64,000 bases of DNA, taken from NCBI GenBank assembly GCA_019636275.1, contig JAHBXY010000017.1, positions 21,404-85,403 of the forward strand. The letters are read 5' to 3'. This DNA is from Planctomycetota bacterium. GTDB taxonomy: Bacteria > Planctomycetota > J058. Position numbers and translations under genes: made by a program. The notes beneath the pieces are model-generated. The model saw only the letters and a list, made by a program, of their open reading frames with translations. It ran no database searches and was not told the DNA's origin. Shown here in pieces: positions 1 through 8,984 of the stretch; positions within the stretch are counted from its first letter, which is position 1; the number at the start of each line of letters is the position of its first letter.

Positions 1-287
1 CTTCCGCTGCGCGCAGCGTCGGGTGACCATGACGGGGCGGCCAGGAAGTACGCGTCTCGGGAGCGTCATGCGAGCCCGCCAGGCACGCCCCGGGCCGGTC
101 GCAAGTCCGGCGCCGGAGCGGCGACCCGCGCGCCGGCCGCACGCTCGCCGGGCAAGACCTGCCCGAGCCCGACTCGACTGGCGAGCCCGCGCGCCGGTTG
201 CCGACGTGCCGGACGCCTCCGACGAGGGCCACGTCACATTTCGCGCGCCTCGTATCGGGTTCGGCCCCGGGTCGGGAGGGCGCGCCC
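1..287. other. Left-edge region with no supportable gene
   Basis: No convincing coding region is visible. The open plus-strand frames encode Arg/Pro-rich sequence typical of non-coding high-GC DNA. A minus-strand gene could start at the ATG at 67-69 and leave the window to the left, but only about 23 codons are present and there is no good ribosome binding site. A plus-strand frame also stops at 24-26 and could be the end of an upstream gene. The stretch lies downstream of the acyl-CoA synthetase and shows no T-tract terminator. Confidence 0.4.
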
Positions 288-2183
288 CTACGGTCGCGCG
301 TAGAGCGCGTCGATCGCCGCCGCGTGGCGCTCCTCGAGCACGCGTCGCTTCAGCTTGAGCGTCGGCGTGAGCGCGCCGTCGGCCGTCGACCACACCTCGG
401 GCACGACCCGCCAGGCCTTGAGCTGCTCGAAGCGGGCCAGCCGGCGGTTCTCCTCGCCGATCGCGGCCTCGAGGTGCGGGCCGAGCGGGCCGGCGAGCAG
501 GCGGGCCATGTCGTCCGCCGTCGCCGCGCCGGCGGGGGCGCCGGGGACGCCCTGCGCGCGGGCCCAGCGGCCGACCTCGTCGGGGTCGAGGGCGAAGAGG
601 CCCACGAGGTAGGGGCGCCGGTCGCCGACGATGAGCGCGTGGCTGACGAGCGTCACGCGCTTGAAGTGGTGCTCGAGCTTCTGCGGCGCGACCTTCTTGC
701 CGTTGGCCAGGACGATGAGCTCCTTCTTGCGCCCGGTGATGCGCACGAAGCCATCGGGGTCGACCTGGCCCAGGTCGCCCGTGCGGAAGAACAGGTCGTC
801 GGTGAAGGCCTCGGTCGAGGCGGCCGGGTCCTTGAAGTAGCCGCGGAACACGCCCGGACCGCGGACGAGCAGCTCGCCGTCGGGGGCGACCTTCACCTGC
901 GTGCCCGGCAGCGGCCGGCCGACCGTGCCGAAGCGGTAGGCGTCGGGCGTGTTCAGCGTGGCGGGCGCGGCCGTCTCCGTCAGCCCCCAGCCCTCGAGGA
1001 TGAGGATCCCCAGGGCGTCGAAGAACTCGAGCAGCTCGACCGACACCGGCGCGCCGCCCGAGGTGAGGAAGCGCAGGCGCCGGCCGAAGACGCGCTCCTT
1101 CAGCCGCTCGTGCACGACGCGCCGGGCCAGCGCGTGCGCCAGGGCCAGGCGCAGCGGCGGCCGCTGGCCGGCCTTGCGGTAGGGCGCCATCTTGCGGCCG
1201 ACGTCGAGCCCCCACTCGAACAGGCGCCGCCGGCGTGGCGGCGCCTGGGCCACGACCGCCAGCAGCCGCGCGTGCAGCTTCTCCCACAGCCGGGGCACGC
1301 TCACCTGCACCGTGGGCTCCACCTCCCTGAGCTCGTCCATGAGCGCGTCGAGCGACGACGCGTAGTAGGCCGTCGCGCGCGTGAGCAGCCCGGCGTAGCC
1401 GGCCAGGCGCTGCAGCGCGTGGGCCTGCGGGAGGAACACGACCGAGACGTCGTCGGGCCGGTGCGGCATGACCGAGGCCGCCGCGTGCGCCGTGAAGGTC
1501 AGGTTGCCGTGCGTGAGCATGGCCCCCTTGGGCGCCCCGGTGGTCCCCGAGGTGTAGATGATCGTCGCCAGGTCGTCGTGCCCCACGGCGCGCCAGGCGG
1601 CCTCGAAGCGGGCCTCGCCGTCGGGCGCGGCGTCGCCCAGGGCCTCGAGCGCGGCCAGCGTCAGCTCGCCCGCGGCGAGGTCGACGCCCGCCGGGTCGAT
1701 CACGACCACCGCGGCGACCGTCGGCAGGTCCGCGCGCGCGGCGCGGACCTTCTCCAGCTGGTCCATGTCCTCGACCACGACGACCTTCGCCTCGGCGTGG
1801 CGGAGCTGCCAGGCGACCTCGTCGCCCGGCAGCGTCGGGTAGACGCCCACCGTCACGGCGCCGAGGTGCAGGCCGGCCATGTCGACGCGCCCCCACTCGG
1901 CCCGCGTCTCGCTCACGAGCCCCACGCGGTCGCCCTTGCGCACGCCGAGCTCGAGCAGCCCGAGCGCCAGCCGCCGCACGCGCTGGCCCGCCTGGCCCGC
2001 GCTCGTGCCGCGCCAGGCGCCGCGCACCTTGCTGAACTCGCACAGGTCGTGGGGGAACTCGGCCACCCGGCGCTGGAACAGCGCCGGCAGGCTCCGGTGC
2101 ACCCACACGCCGCCGAGCTCGACCAGCTCGACGTGGTCGGCGCGGCGCAGGGGAGGGCTCGTGGACAGGGTCGCGTGGGTCAT
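288..2183 (-). CDS. Long-chain acyl-CoA synthetase (AMP-forming)
   Basis: This is a 631-residue ANL-superfamily enzyme that would activate a fatty acid to acyl-AMP and then acyl-CoA using ATP, at the cytoplasmic face. The P-loop-like motif YTSGTTGAPKG is near residue 210, the adenylate motif GWGLTE near 398, the RTGDLG motif near 465 and the C-terminal hinge TGRKKELIVLANGKKV near 485. Length and the long N-terminal domain match FAA1-type long-chain synthetases rather than acetyl-CoA synthetase. The ATG at 2183 is the natural start. It is divergent from pyrE, with 93 bp between the two starts. Chain-length preference cannot be read from sequence. Confidence 0.93.
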   Translation of the reverse strand: MTHATLSTSPPLRRADHVELVELGGVWVHRSLPALFQRRVAEFPHDLCEFSKVRGAWRGTSAGQAGQRVRRLALGLLELGVRKGDRVGLVSETRAEWGRVDMAGLHLGAVTVGVYPTLPGDEVAWQLRHAEAKVVVVEDMDQLEKVRAARADLPTVAAVVVIDPAGVDLAAGELTLAALEALGDAAPDGEARFEAAWRAVGHDDLATIIYTSGTTGAPKGAMLTHGNLTFTAHAAASVMPHRPDDVSVVFLPQAHALQRLAGYAGLLTRATAYYASSLDALMDELREVEPTVQVSVPRLWEKLHARLLAVVAQAPPRRRRLFEWGLDVGRKMAPYRKAGQRPPLRLALAHALARRVVHERLKERVFGRRLRFLTSGGAPVSVELLEFFDALGILILEGWGLTETAAPATLNTPDAYRFGTVGRPLPGTQVKVAPDGELLVRGPGVFRGYFKDPAASTEAFTDDLFFRTGDLGQVDPDGFVRITGRKKELIVLANGKKVAPQKLEHHFKRVTLVSHALIVGDRRPYLVGLFALDPDEVGRWARAQGVPGAPAGAATADDMARLLAGPLGPHLEAAIGEENRRLARFEQLKAWRVVPEVWSTADGALTPTLKLKRRVLEERHAAAIDALYARP

Positions 2184-2276
2184 CCGCCTCCGCGCGCGCG
2201 GCGCGCCCCGGGATCCTACCTGCTACGATCGCCCGCCCACGCCCGAGCAGGCCCCGAGGAGGCCCCGAGGAGGCCC

Positions 2277-2825
2277 ATGACCCCCGACGACCGCGCGCGC
2301 CTGAAGGAGCTGGTCGCAGCCTGCGTGGCGCGCGGGCCGGTGACCCTGGCCTCGGGCAAGACGAGCGACTTCTACGTCGACGGCCGCCTCGTGACCCTCA
2401 GCGCCGAGGGGTCGCTGCTCCTCGGGCAGGCGGTGCTCGAGGTCGTGCGCGCGCGCGGGGTCACGGCGCTCGGCGGCCCGGTGACCGGCGCCTGCCCCAT
2501 GGTCTCGGCCGCCGGCGTCCTGGCCGCCCAGGCGGGGACGCCGCTGAAGCTCTTCTACGTGCGCTCGGAGCCCAAGGGCCACGGGTTGCAGAAGGCGATC
2601 GAGGGGCCGCCGCTGTCGCCGGGCGACCGGGCGCTCCTCGTCGACGATGTCCTCACCTCCGGCGGCTCGCTCCTGCGGGCGGTCGAGCGCGTGCGTCAGG
2701 AGGTCGGCTGCGAGGTCGTGGGCGCCCTGACCGTCGTCGACCGCGAGGCGGGCGGGCGCGAGGCGCTGGCGGCGGCGGGGATCGAGCTGACGGCGCTGCT
2801 CACGCGCCGCGACCTGACGTCGTGA
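2277..2825 (+). CDS. pyrE: Orotate phosphoribosyltransferase
   Basis: This 182-residue type I phosphoribosyltransferase would convert orotate and PRPP to OMP in de novo pyrimidine synthesis. The N-terminus carries the family signature LASGKTSDFYVDGR, and the PRPP-binding loop LVDDVLTSGGS lies near residues 121-131. The frame is open far upstream, but the ATG at 2277 preceded by purine-rich GAGGAGGCCC is the sensible start and gives normal family length. The stop codon overlaps the GTG start of the next gene (GTGA at 2822-2825), so translation of the two is probably coupled. Confidence 0.93.
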   Translation: MTPDDRARLKELVAACVARGPVTLASGKTSDFYVDGRLVTLSAEGSLLLGQAVLEVVRARGVTALGGPVTGACPMVSAAGVLAAQAGTPLKLFYVRSEPKGHGLQKAIEGPPLSPGDRALLVDDVLTSGGSLLRAVERVRQEVGCEVVGALTVVDREAGGREALAAAGIELTALLTRRDLTS

Positions 2826-3772
2826 CGCAGGAGCTGCGCATCGGCGTGTCGGCCTGCCTCATGGGCGAGCCCGTCCGCTTCGACGGCGGGCACCGCCGCG
2901 ACCGCTACCTGACCGACACGATCCAGCGCTTCGTCACGTTCGTGCCCGTGTGCCCCGAGATGGAGCTGGGGCTCGGCGCCCCGCGCGAGACCCTGCGCCT
3001 GGTCGACCGGGGGCAGGGGCGGCGGCTCGTCGCGCCGGCGAGCGGGCTCGACCACACCGAGGCGATGACCCGCTGGTCGGCCGACAAGGTGGCCGCCCTC
3101 GAGGCGCTGGGCCTGTCGGGGTTCGTGCTCAAGAAGGACAGCCCCACCTGCGGGATGACGCGCGTGCGCGTCTACGACCACAACGACGTGCCGGCGCGCA
3201 CGGGGGCGGGCGTCTTCGCCGCCGCGCTGGCCCAGGGCGCCCCGCTCCTGCCGATCGAGGAGGACGGCCGCCTCCACGACCCCCGGCTGCGCGAGAACTT
3301 CTTCGAGCGCGTCTTCGCCTACCGCCGCCTGCGCACCCTCTTCGAGGGCGAGTGGACGGCCGGCCAGCTCGTGGCCTTCCACACGCGCGAGAAGCTGCTC
3401 CTCATGGCGCACTCGCCCGCGGGCTACCAGGCGCTCGGGCGCATGGTCGCCGACCCGCACGCCCGGCCCCGCGAGGCGCTCGCGCGCGACTACCAGGCGG
3501 GCTTCATGCAGGCCCTGGCCGCGCTGGCGACGATCGGCCGGCACGTCAACGTGCTCCAGCACATGGCCGGCTACGTCTCGGACGCGCTCGACCCCGACGA
3601 CCGGCAGGAGCTCCACCGCACGATCGCCGAGTTCCAGGCCGGCCTCGTGCCCCTCGTCGTGCCGCTCGTGATCCTGCGCCACCACGTGCGCCGGCAGCGG
3701 GTCGACTACCTCCTCGGTCAGACCTACCTCGAGCCGCACCCGCGCGAGCTCATGCTGCGTAACCACGTCTGA
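2822..3772 (+). CDS. DUF523-DUF1722 protein, TudS/RudS-type thio-pyrimidine desulfidase
   Basis: This 316-residue protein fuses an N-terminal DUF523 domain (residues 1-150) to a C-terminal DUF1722 domain (about 190-305). DUF523 is the thiouracil desulfidase (TudS) fold; the fused form corresponds to RudS proteins reported to remove sulfur from 4-thiouridine in tRNA. The three cysteines expected to hold the catalytic iron-sulfur cluster are visible: C12 in GVSACLMGEPVRFDGG, C44 in VPVCPEMELG and C110 in KKDSPTCGM. The GTG start overlaps the pyrE stop by 4 bp, placing it in one operon with pyrimidine synthesis, which fits a base- or nucleoside-repair role. The family call is firm; the substrate is inferred. 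Confidence 0.88.
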   Translation: MTQELRIGVSACLMGEPVRFDGGHRRDRYLTDTIQRFVTFVPVCPEMELGLGAPRETLRLVDRGQGRRLVAPASGLDHTEAMTRWSADKVAALEALGLSGFVLKKDSPTCGMTRVRVYDHNDVPARTGAGVFAAALAQGAPLLPIEEDGRLHDPRLRENFFERVFAYRRLRTLFEGEWTAGQLVAFHTREKLLLMAHSPAGYQALGRMVADPHARPREALARDYQAGFMQALAALATIGRHVNVLQHMAGYVSDALDPDDRQELHRTIAEFQAGLVPLVVPLVILRHHVRRQRVDYLLGQTYLEPHPRELMLRNHV

Positions 3773-3824
3773 GGCAAGCACCTCAGCGCGTATGAAGCAA
3801 TCGACGCTCCGCCGGCGTATCCGG

Positions 3825-3975
3825 TGACCAGCCTTCGACCGGAGCAGCGAGCGAGGCGAGGCCGCGGAGGCTGAGGCGAGGCGGCGCGCGCGCGGGCGAC
3901 GTCGTATCGGCATACTTCAAGCCCGCGCGCGCGCCGCCCCGCCCAGCATCCGCCGCCGTAGCCGTCGAGCACACC
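3825..3975 (+). repeat. Dispersed repeat family 1, copy A
   Basis: This intergenic element starts with GACCAGCCTTCGACCGGAGC, continues through a run of GCGAG/GAGGC motifs, has a central block TCGGCATACTTCAAGCC and ends with GCCGTCGAGCACACCT. Matching blocks recur at 34986-35334 in the same order. It lies between the desulfidase gene and the next secreted-protein gene. No coding capacity or transposase is associated with it, and its function is unknown. Confidence 0.75.
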
Positions 3976-4062
3976 TCAGATGTTGCACGACCCTGACGCC
4001 AGCCCGAAGGCGTCCGCCTAGGATCGGCCACCTCGCTCCGGAAGGGCGAGGAGGGAGGTCGC

Positions 4063-6027
4063 GTGCGTCGAACCGCCGCCTGGGCAGCGCCGCTCCTCGT
4101 CGGTCTGGTGGTGGGCCTCGCGCCCGCCGCGCGGGCCGACGACCACGCCGACCAGCCGTCGGGGGCCACGCCGATCACGGTCGGCGCCCCGGCGACGGCC
4201 GGCGCGATCGAGGTCCCGGGCGACATCGACTGGTTCACCTTCCGGGCCGACGCGGGCGCCGCCTACGTCGTGCGCACGACGCGCCTCGGGCCCGGCATGG
4301 ACACGGTGATCGGCCTGTGGGACGCGCGCGGGCAGTTCGTGGCTCGCAACGACGACCACGCGGGCACGCTCGCCAGCCGGATCGACTTCACGCCGCAGGT
4401 GGCCGGCGCCTGCTGGGTGGCGGTGATCCACTACGACGCGGCGCAGGGGCGCGGCACCTACGCCCTCGAGGTCCTGCAGGCCGGGGCGGCGCCCACGCGG
4501 TCGACGCCCGCCGTGACCGCCGCCAGCGGCGCCGCGCGCGTGGAGGCCGGCCCCGCGTTCGACCCGCGCCTCGAGGGGGCGGCGCTCGAGGTGCGCTCGC
4601 GCCTCGACGGGGCGGGGCGCTACGACGCGACGCTCTCGGTGCACGACGCCGCGGGGCGTGTCGTGAGCACCCTCGTCGCGGCCGCCGCGCGCCAGGCCGG
4701 CGCCGACCACGTCGACGCCTGGGACGGGCGCGACCCGGCGGGCCGCTTCGTGGCGCCGGGCGCCTACACCCTGCGCCTCGAAGCGGCGCGCGCCGGCCAG
4801 CCGACGGTCACCGTCGAGCGGCCGGTCGCCGTCGTGCGCCTGGGCCTCGTGTCGATCGCCTTCGACGACGCGAGCGCCGGCGGCGCCCGCGTGCCGCTCG
4901 ACTACCACCGCGCGCAGGCAGGGGTCGCCGGCAGCCGCGTCGCGGTCGACGCCGCTGGCCCCGCCTGGGCGCTCGAGCGCTCGGCCCTGGGCGACGGGGT
5001 CCTCGATCAACCCGACGGCGCGCCGCTGGCGCTCCCGGCCGTCTGGACGCGCATCGACACGCCCCCGCGCGCCACGGGCGGCGGCCTCCTGGCGCGCGGG
5101 CGCAGCCTGCCCGTGGCCTACGCCGGCGGCGCGCGGCCGACGCTGCGGATCACGGTGGGCGACGCCGGGGCGCACGCCGGGGCGGCGGTCCCGTGCGGCT
5201 ACCCGCTCCCCGCCGCGCCCTTGCGGCTCGTCCTGGACGGCGAGGCCTCCGTCGACCTCGCGCCCGGCGCCGAGGTCGTCCTGCGCGGGCCGACGCTGCC
5301 GCAGGGGATCGGCCGTCACGACCTCGAGCTGAGCTTCCGCTTCGAGGCGTGGGACGGGCAAGGCTGGAGCCCGGTGCCCGGCCGCGTGCGCACGAGCCAC
5401 CGCGTCTACACGCTGCTCGGCCGGCCGCCGACCACCTCGAACGTGCGCCGCCCGTGGGTGGCGGTCGTCGACAAGGTCGCCCTGTGGAGCGCCGGCCGCG
5501 CCCGCGACGTGGCGGGCGCCCTCGAGGTGATCACGCGCGGCGTCAACGCGGCCGAGGGGCTGGTCTACGACACGTGGTGGGGCGCGCCGGCCTACAGCGA
5601 CGGCAACCGCCTGTACGAGCCGGAGCTGGACCTCGACGGCTGGCTGCACCGCACGCGCGGCCGCGTCGTCAACTGCCTCGACTGCGCCGCGCTGGTGACG
5701 GCCCTGGCCGCGCAGGTCGGCGCGCCGGCCGACGTGTGCACCGTGGGCGACAACTTCGCGCTCTACTGGATCCGCGGCCTCGGCGGGCAGCGGTTCGTGA
5801 ACGACCTGTTCGGCGGCTGGCACGCGTTCTCGTTCCACGCCGTGGCCACGATCGACCGCGCGGCGACGATCCACGACGCCTGCCTGAGCGTCGACGACGA
5901 CGCGCGCCCCGACGCGGCGCCGCACACCGAGCGGCTGCCCGTCGCCATGCCGTTCGCCCGCTACCGCCAGCAGCTCAGCCCCGACCCTTTCCGGGTCACC
6001 GGCCTCGGCCGGTCGACCGTCCGCTAG
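4063..6027 (+). CDS. Secreted PPC-domain protein with cysteine-protease-like C-terminus
   Basis: The 654-residue product begins with a clear Sec signal peptide (hydrophobic to about residue 24, cleavage after PAARA). Residues 30-150 resemble a bacterial pre-peptidase C-terminal beta-sandwich (DWFTFRADAGAAYVV). Residues 190-250 contain a FlgD-like Ig segment ending in DPAGRFVAPGAYTL. The C-terminal 130 residues hold VVNCLDCAALVTALAAQVG followed by GGWHAFSFHAV, the Cys and His arrangement of transglutaminase/papain-like enzymes. The GTG at 4063 follows GAGGAGGGAGG and is well supported. It probably acts outside the cytoplasm, perhaps as a peptidase or amidase; activity is inferred only. A second secreted protein follows 17 bp downstream. 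Confidence 0.75.
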   Translation: MRRTAAWAAPLLVGLVVGLAPAARADDHADQPSGATPITVGAPATAGAIEVPGDIDWFTFRADAGAAYVVRTTRLGPGMDTVIGLWDARGQFVARNDDHAGTLASRIDFTPQVAGACWVAVIHYDAAQGRGTYALEVLQAGAAPTRSTPAVTAASGAARVEAGPAFDPRLEGAALEVRSRLDGAGRYDATLSVHDAAGRVVSTLVAAAARQAGADHVDAWDGRDPAGRFVAPGAYTLRLEAARAGQPTVTVERPVAVVRLGLVSIAFDDASAGGARVPLDYHRAQAGVAGSRVAVDAAGPAWALERSALGDGVLDQPDGAPLALPAVWTRIDTPPRATGGGLLARGRSLPVAYAGGARPTLRITVGDAGAHAGAAVPCGYPLPAAPLRLVLDGEASVDLAPGAEVVLRGPTLPQGIGRHDLELSFRFEAWDGQGWSPVPGRVRTSHRVYTLLGRPPTTSNVRRPWVAVVDKVALWSAGRARDVAGALEVITRGVNAAEGLVYDTWWGAPAYSDGNRLYEPELDLDGWLHRTRGRVVNCLDCAALVTALAAQVGAPADVCTVGDNFALYWIRGLGGQRFVNDLFGGWHAFSFHAVATIDRAATIHDACLSVDDDARPDAAPHTERLPVAMPFARYRQQLSPDPFRVTGLGRSTVR

Positions 6028-6044
6028 ACACGGAGGACGCCGTG

Positions 6045-6845
6045 ATGCGCCACCTCGCCGCGCTGACCGCGCTCGCCCTGGCCCTCCCCGGCGTCGCCCT
6101 GGCCCAGGACGACGCCCTGGCCCGGGCCGCCGAGGTCTACCGCCTCGCCGCCTGGCCGGCGCCCGGCCCCGCCCGCGCCGGCGTCGCGCCGGCGGCCGTG
6201 GGCGCGCCCGGCTGGGTGGTCGATGGCCAGACCGTCCACCCAGCGCGCGGCGAGGCGACCGTGCGCCTCGTGCAGCCCGAGACGAAGGCCGAGGTGGCCC
6301 TGAGCGCGCGCGTGCTCGAGTCGCCGGCGGCGGCGCGCGCGGCGCTCCTGCGCCGGCTCGCCGCCGTGCAGCGCCCGCTCGAGCCGGTCGCCGGCGTGGG
6401 CGAGGTGGCCTTCGGCGGCGCGGTCGGCGGCCGGCTCGTCCTGCTCCACGCCGTCCGCGGCAACGTGCTCGTCGAGGTCCGCGCGACCGAGGGGCGCGAG
6501 CGCGTGCCCGCCGAGGCGCTGCGCTCGATCGCCCTGGCCCTCGACGCGCTCGTCATGGCCGCCCCGCCGGTCGAGCCCGGCCAGGTGGCCGGCCCGCGGC
6601 TGCTCGGGGTGCGCGTCGCGCCGGCCCGCGCGGGCGCGCCCGCCCGCGTCGCCCTCGATCTCGATCCGGCCGGGCCGCCGGCGGCCTTCGTGCTGTTCGA
6701 GAGCCCGGACGACGTCAGCGTCGTCGAGGTCGACGGCGGCTGGGAGCTCATCGCGCCGGCGCCCGGCACGGTCCGGCTCACGGTGTGGGCCGCGTCGAAG
6801 CTCCTGTGGCCGACGCGCGCGGAGGTCACGGTCGAGGTGCGCTGA
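6045..6845 (+). CDS. Secreted protein of unknown function
   Basis: This 266-residue product has a signal peptide (MRHLAALTALALALPGVALA) and no family that I recognise. The first half of the mature protein is alternating alpha/beta and resembles small proteins that parameterise a measured quantity, while the C-terminal 90 residues look like a beta-sandwich (FVLFESPDDVSVVEV). It follows the PPC/cysteine-protease-like gene by 17 bp on the same strand, so the two are probably co-transcribed and both exported. An in-frame GTG lies one codon earlier at 6042; GGAGGAC stands upstream. The function is unknown. Confidence 0.7.
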   Translation: MRHLAALTALALALPGVALAQDDALARAAEVYRLAAWPAPGPARAGVAPAAVGAPGWVVDGQTVHPARGEATVRLVQPETKAEVALSARVLESPAAARAALLRRLAAVQRPLEPVAGVGEVAFGGAVGGRLVLLHAVRGNVLVEVRATEGRERVPAEALRSIALALDALVMAAPPVEPGQVAGPRLLGVRVAPARAGAPARVALDLDPAGPPAAFVLFESPDDVSVVEVDGGWELIAPAPGTVRLTVWAASKLLWPTRAEVTVEVR

Positions 6846-6965
6846 ACGTCGCCCGAAGCCGGAGCGCGGGGCGGGTTTGGGCGTGAGCGCCTTCCCCTCG
6901 AAGGGGTGAACGACTAGGGTCGAACGGAGAGAGGGGGGCTGACCGCTCGACCTTTGGAGAGACAC

Positions 6966-7370
6966 ATGCGCACGCTGCGCGGTCTCGGTGCCACCCTCCT
7001 CTGCGGCCTGCTCGTGAGCGGCTGCGCCAGCGCGGCCACGCCGATCTGGGGCTTCTACACCGACGTCCGGGGCCCGTATCAGGGCAACTACCCCACGCAG
7101 GTCGGTCAGCAGGGGACCACGACCCTGCCGGCCGGCACCCCGCAGGAGCAGCAGCAGGCGCAGCCGATGCTCGGCCGCATCGAGCTGGCCGGGCTCAAGC
7201 GGGGCGAGGCCACGGCGCAGTCGATCATGGGGATCGCCGCCTTCGGCGACTGCTCGATCCACGAGGCGGCGCGCCAGGCGGGGATCTCGCGGATCCACCA
7301 CATCGACCACCACACGCGCAACTTCTTCGGCATCTACTCGGAGTTCACGATCATCGTCTACGGGGATTAG
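6966..7370 (+). CDS. TRL-like lipoprotein
   Basis: This 134-residue protein has a lipoprotein signal ending LLVSGC, so the mature chain would begin at about Cys20. The mature C-terminus MGIAAFGDCSIHEAARQAG...IHHIDHH followed by FGIYSEFTIIVYG matches the TRL-like family (Pfam PF13146), small outer-envelope lipoproteins of unknown function. A TTG lies four codons earlier, but the ATG at 6966 sits 4 nt after GGAGAG and is preferred. It stands alone, with a strong terminator immediately downstream. Confidence 0.85.
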   Translation: MRTLRGLGATLLCGLLVSGCASAATPIWGFYTDVRGPYQGNYPTQVGQQGTTTLPAGTPQEQQQAQPMLGRIELAGLKRGEATAQSIMGIAAFGDCSIHEAARQAGISRIHHIDHHTRNFFGIYSEFTIIVYGD

Positions 7371-7387
7371 GGGATCGCGCACCGACG

Positions 7388-7438
7388 GCGCGGGCGCCCC
7401 ACCCTCCCGGGCGGGGCGCCCGCGCGCGGCGGGCTTTT
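7388..7438 (+). terminator. Rho-independent terminator after the TRL-like gene
   Basis: A perfect 13-bp stem (GCGCGGGCGCCCC at 7388-7400 and GGGGCGCCCGCGC at 7413-7425) encloses a 12-nt loop. A short T-tract follows at 7435-7438 after GCGGCGGGC. It begins 17 bp past the TRL-like stop codon and would separate that gene from the lipoprotein pair downstream. Confidence 0.75.
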
Positions 7439-7478
7439 CGGCTGGATGCCCGCGGCGCGCGGCCGGTAGCCTCGCGCC

Positions 7479-8981
7479 ATGACGCGCGCCCGCTGGCTCC
7501 TGCCGCTCCTGCTGCTCGCGCCGGGCTGCTCGGCCTTCCGCGCCCAGGTGGGTACGGGCTTCGGGCTCGGCGCCGACGTGCAGGCCTTCGGCCTCGTGCA
7601 CGCCGGCGCCCTCATCGGCTTCTACGCCGAGTACGGCCCGAACTACGGGCGCCCGCCCGAGGCGGGGACGGACTACATCGTGCTCGGGCCCGTGCACATC
7701 GCGGGCTCTCACAAATGTTTCGGCGTCCTGCCGGCGCTGTTCTCGAGCGGGTCGCTCGCCGATCAGGTGGCCCTGGAGCTGGGCCTGGCGCTGGGCCCGC
7801 TCTCCTTCCGGCTGGGCGTCAACCCGGCCACGGTCGGGCGCGACGTGGCGCCTGCGCCTGCGCCCTCGCCTTCGCCACGGCAGGGCGAGCCCGCGGATCT
7901 CGAGCTCCAGGTGAGGTTCGTCGACGTCTACGGCGGCCCCACGAGCCCCGAGCGGGTCGCCGACACGGCGTTCGACCTGCCGGAGGGGCTCGCGATCGCC
8001 ACGAGGTCCGAGGACGTCCTGGCCCTCTTTGGCGCCGGGATGACGCTGGTGATGGTCATGGAGGTCCAGCACCCGGAAGGCACGCGGCTGACCGGCGATC
8101 GGCTCGAGGAGCTCGGCCGCGCCTTCTTCTTCGACGAGCAGCGCGCGGGTAGGAAGTACTCGGCCGCCCGGCTCGTGCAGCCCCCGGTGGACCTCCCCGT
8201 CGCCACCGCGGACGCCCGGGAGGTCGCGTGGTCGGCCACGGACCAGGACGGCGTCGAGCGCGTCCTGTGGGTGGGCGGCGTCTACGTCGGGCGGCGCGGG
8301 CTCATCGCCCAGGCCGAGCCCCCGGCGTCGCTGGCCGACGAGGTGCTCCCGCGCGCGCGTCGGATCCTCACCTCGGCGCGCGTCGGCGGAGCCGGCGCGA
8401 GCGCGGGCACGAGCGCGGCCGCCCGCCCGGGGACGAGCGCTGGCGCGCCGGGCAGGCCGACGCCTGCTCCCCGGCCCTCGTCCGGCCCGGAGCGCAGGGG
8501 CCTCGACGGCCTCTACGACGGCCCGGCCTTGCGCCGCGCCCTCCCCGACGGGTTCTCTGCCGAGCTCCCCCCGGGCTGGCGCCTGGACCTCCCGCGCCAC
8601 GGCAAGGTCAGCGCGTGGAGCGCCGATCGGGCCCACGAGATCGTCTTCAACACCGGAGAGGTCCGCGCCGGGATCACGAGCGCGGACCTCGTCCAGAACA
8701 CCTGCGCCTTGCTGATCGAGGCGGCCGGTGGCCCGACGCGGATGGTGCGCTGCGAGTTCGAGGAGCTGAGCCTCCCGGCTGGGCCCGGCGCTCACGCGGC
8801 CCTGATGAGCGCGACGGGGGGGTGCTGGGTCGGCGCGGTCCTGGTCGACGGGAGGGCGCTCACCGTGGTCGCGCACGGCCCGCAGGAGGTCGAGGCGTTC
8901 GCCCGGCGGGCGCTCGCCACGGCGCGCCTGAGCGCGCAGCGGCCGACGCGGCCGAGCTCTGACGACGACGACGACGAGTAG
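7479..8981 (+). CDS. Lipoprotein of unknown function, long paralogue of a tandem pair
   Basis: The 500-residue product has a lipoprotein signal (LLLLAPGC, lipidated at about Cys17). Residues 17-125 are paralogous to the next gene, sharing CSAFRAQVG, GLGADVQ, EYG.NYG, a LGP[VL]H motif and F[RE]LG.NP. After this comes a segment the paralogue lacks: two related alpha/beta stretches (about 140-300 and 340-480) separated by an Ala/Gly/Thr/Pro-rich linker. The protein ends in a poly-Asp tail (DDDDDE), also present in the neighbour. I do not recognise the family. The shared N-terminal domain looks like a small beta-barrel or beta-sandwich, but that is only an inference. Confidence 0.7.
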   Translation: MTRARWLLPLLLLAPGCSAFRAQVGTGFGLGADVQAFGLVHAGALIGFYAEYGPNYGRPPEAGTDYIVLGPVHIAGSHKCFGVLPALFSSGSLADQVALELGLALGPLSFRLGVNPATVGRDVAPAPAPSPSPRQGEPADLELQVRFVDVYGGPTSPERVADTAFDLPEGLAIATRSEDVLALFGAGMTLVMVMEVQHPEGTRLTGDRLEELGRAFFFDEQRAGRKYSAARLVQPPVDLPVATADAREVAWSATDQDGVERVLWVGGVYVGRRGLIAQAEPPASLADEVLPRARRILTSARVGGAGASAGTSAAARPGTSAGAPGRPTPAPRPSSGPERRGLDGLYDGPALRRALPDGFSAELPPGWRLDLPRHGKVSAWSADRAHEIVFNTGEVRAGITSADLVQNTCALLIEAAGGPTRMVRCEFEELSLPAGPGAHAALMSATGGCWVGAVLVDGRALTVVAHGPQEVEAFARRALATARLSAQRPTRPSSDDDDDE

Positions 8982-8984
8982 CGC

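Noticed and set aside
198..2276. Long plus-strand open frame opposite the acyl-CoA synthetase
   Set aside because: Arg/Glu/Val-rich translation without domains; it is the antisense shadow of the synthetase, open because stop codons are rare at this GC. Only the pyrE part from 2277 is real.
4018..5925. Minus-strand open frame opposite the PPC-domain protein
   Set aside because: Arg/Ala/Val-rich shadow with no start site; the plus-strand product has a signal peptide and recognisable domains.
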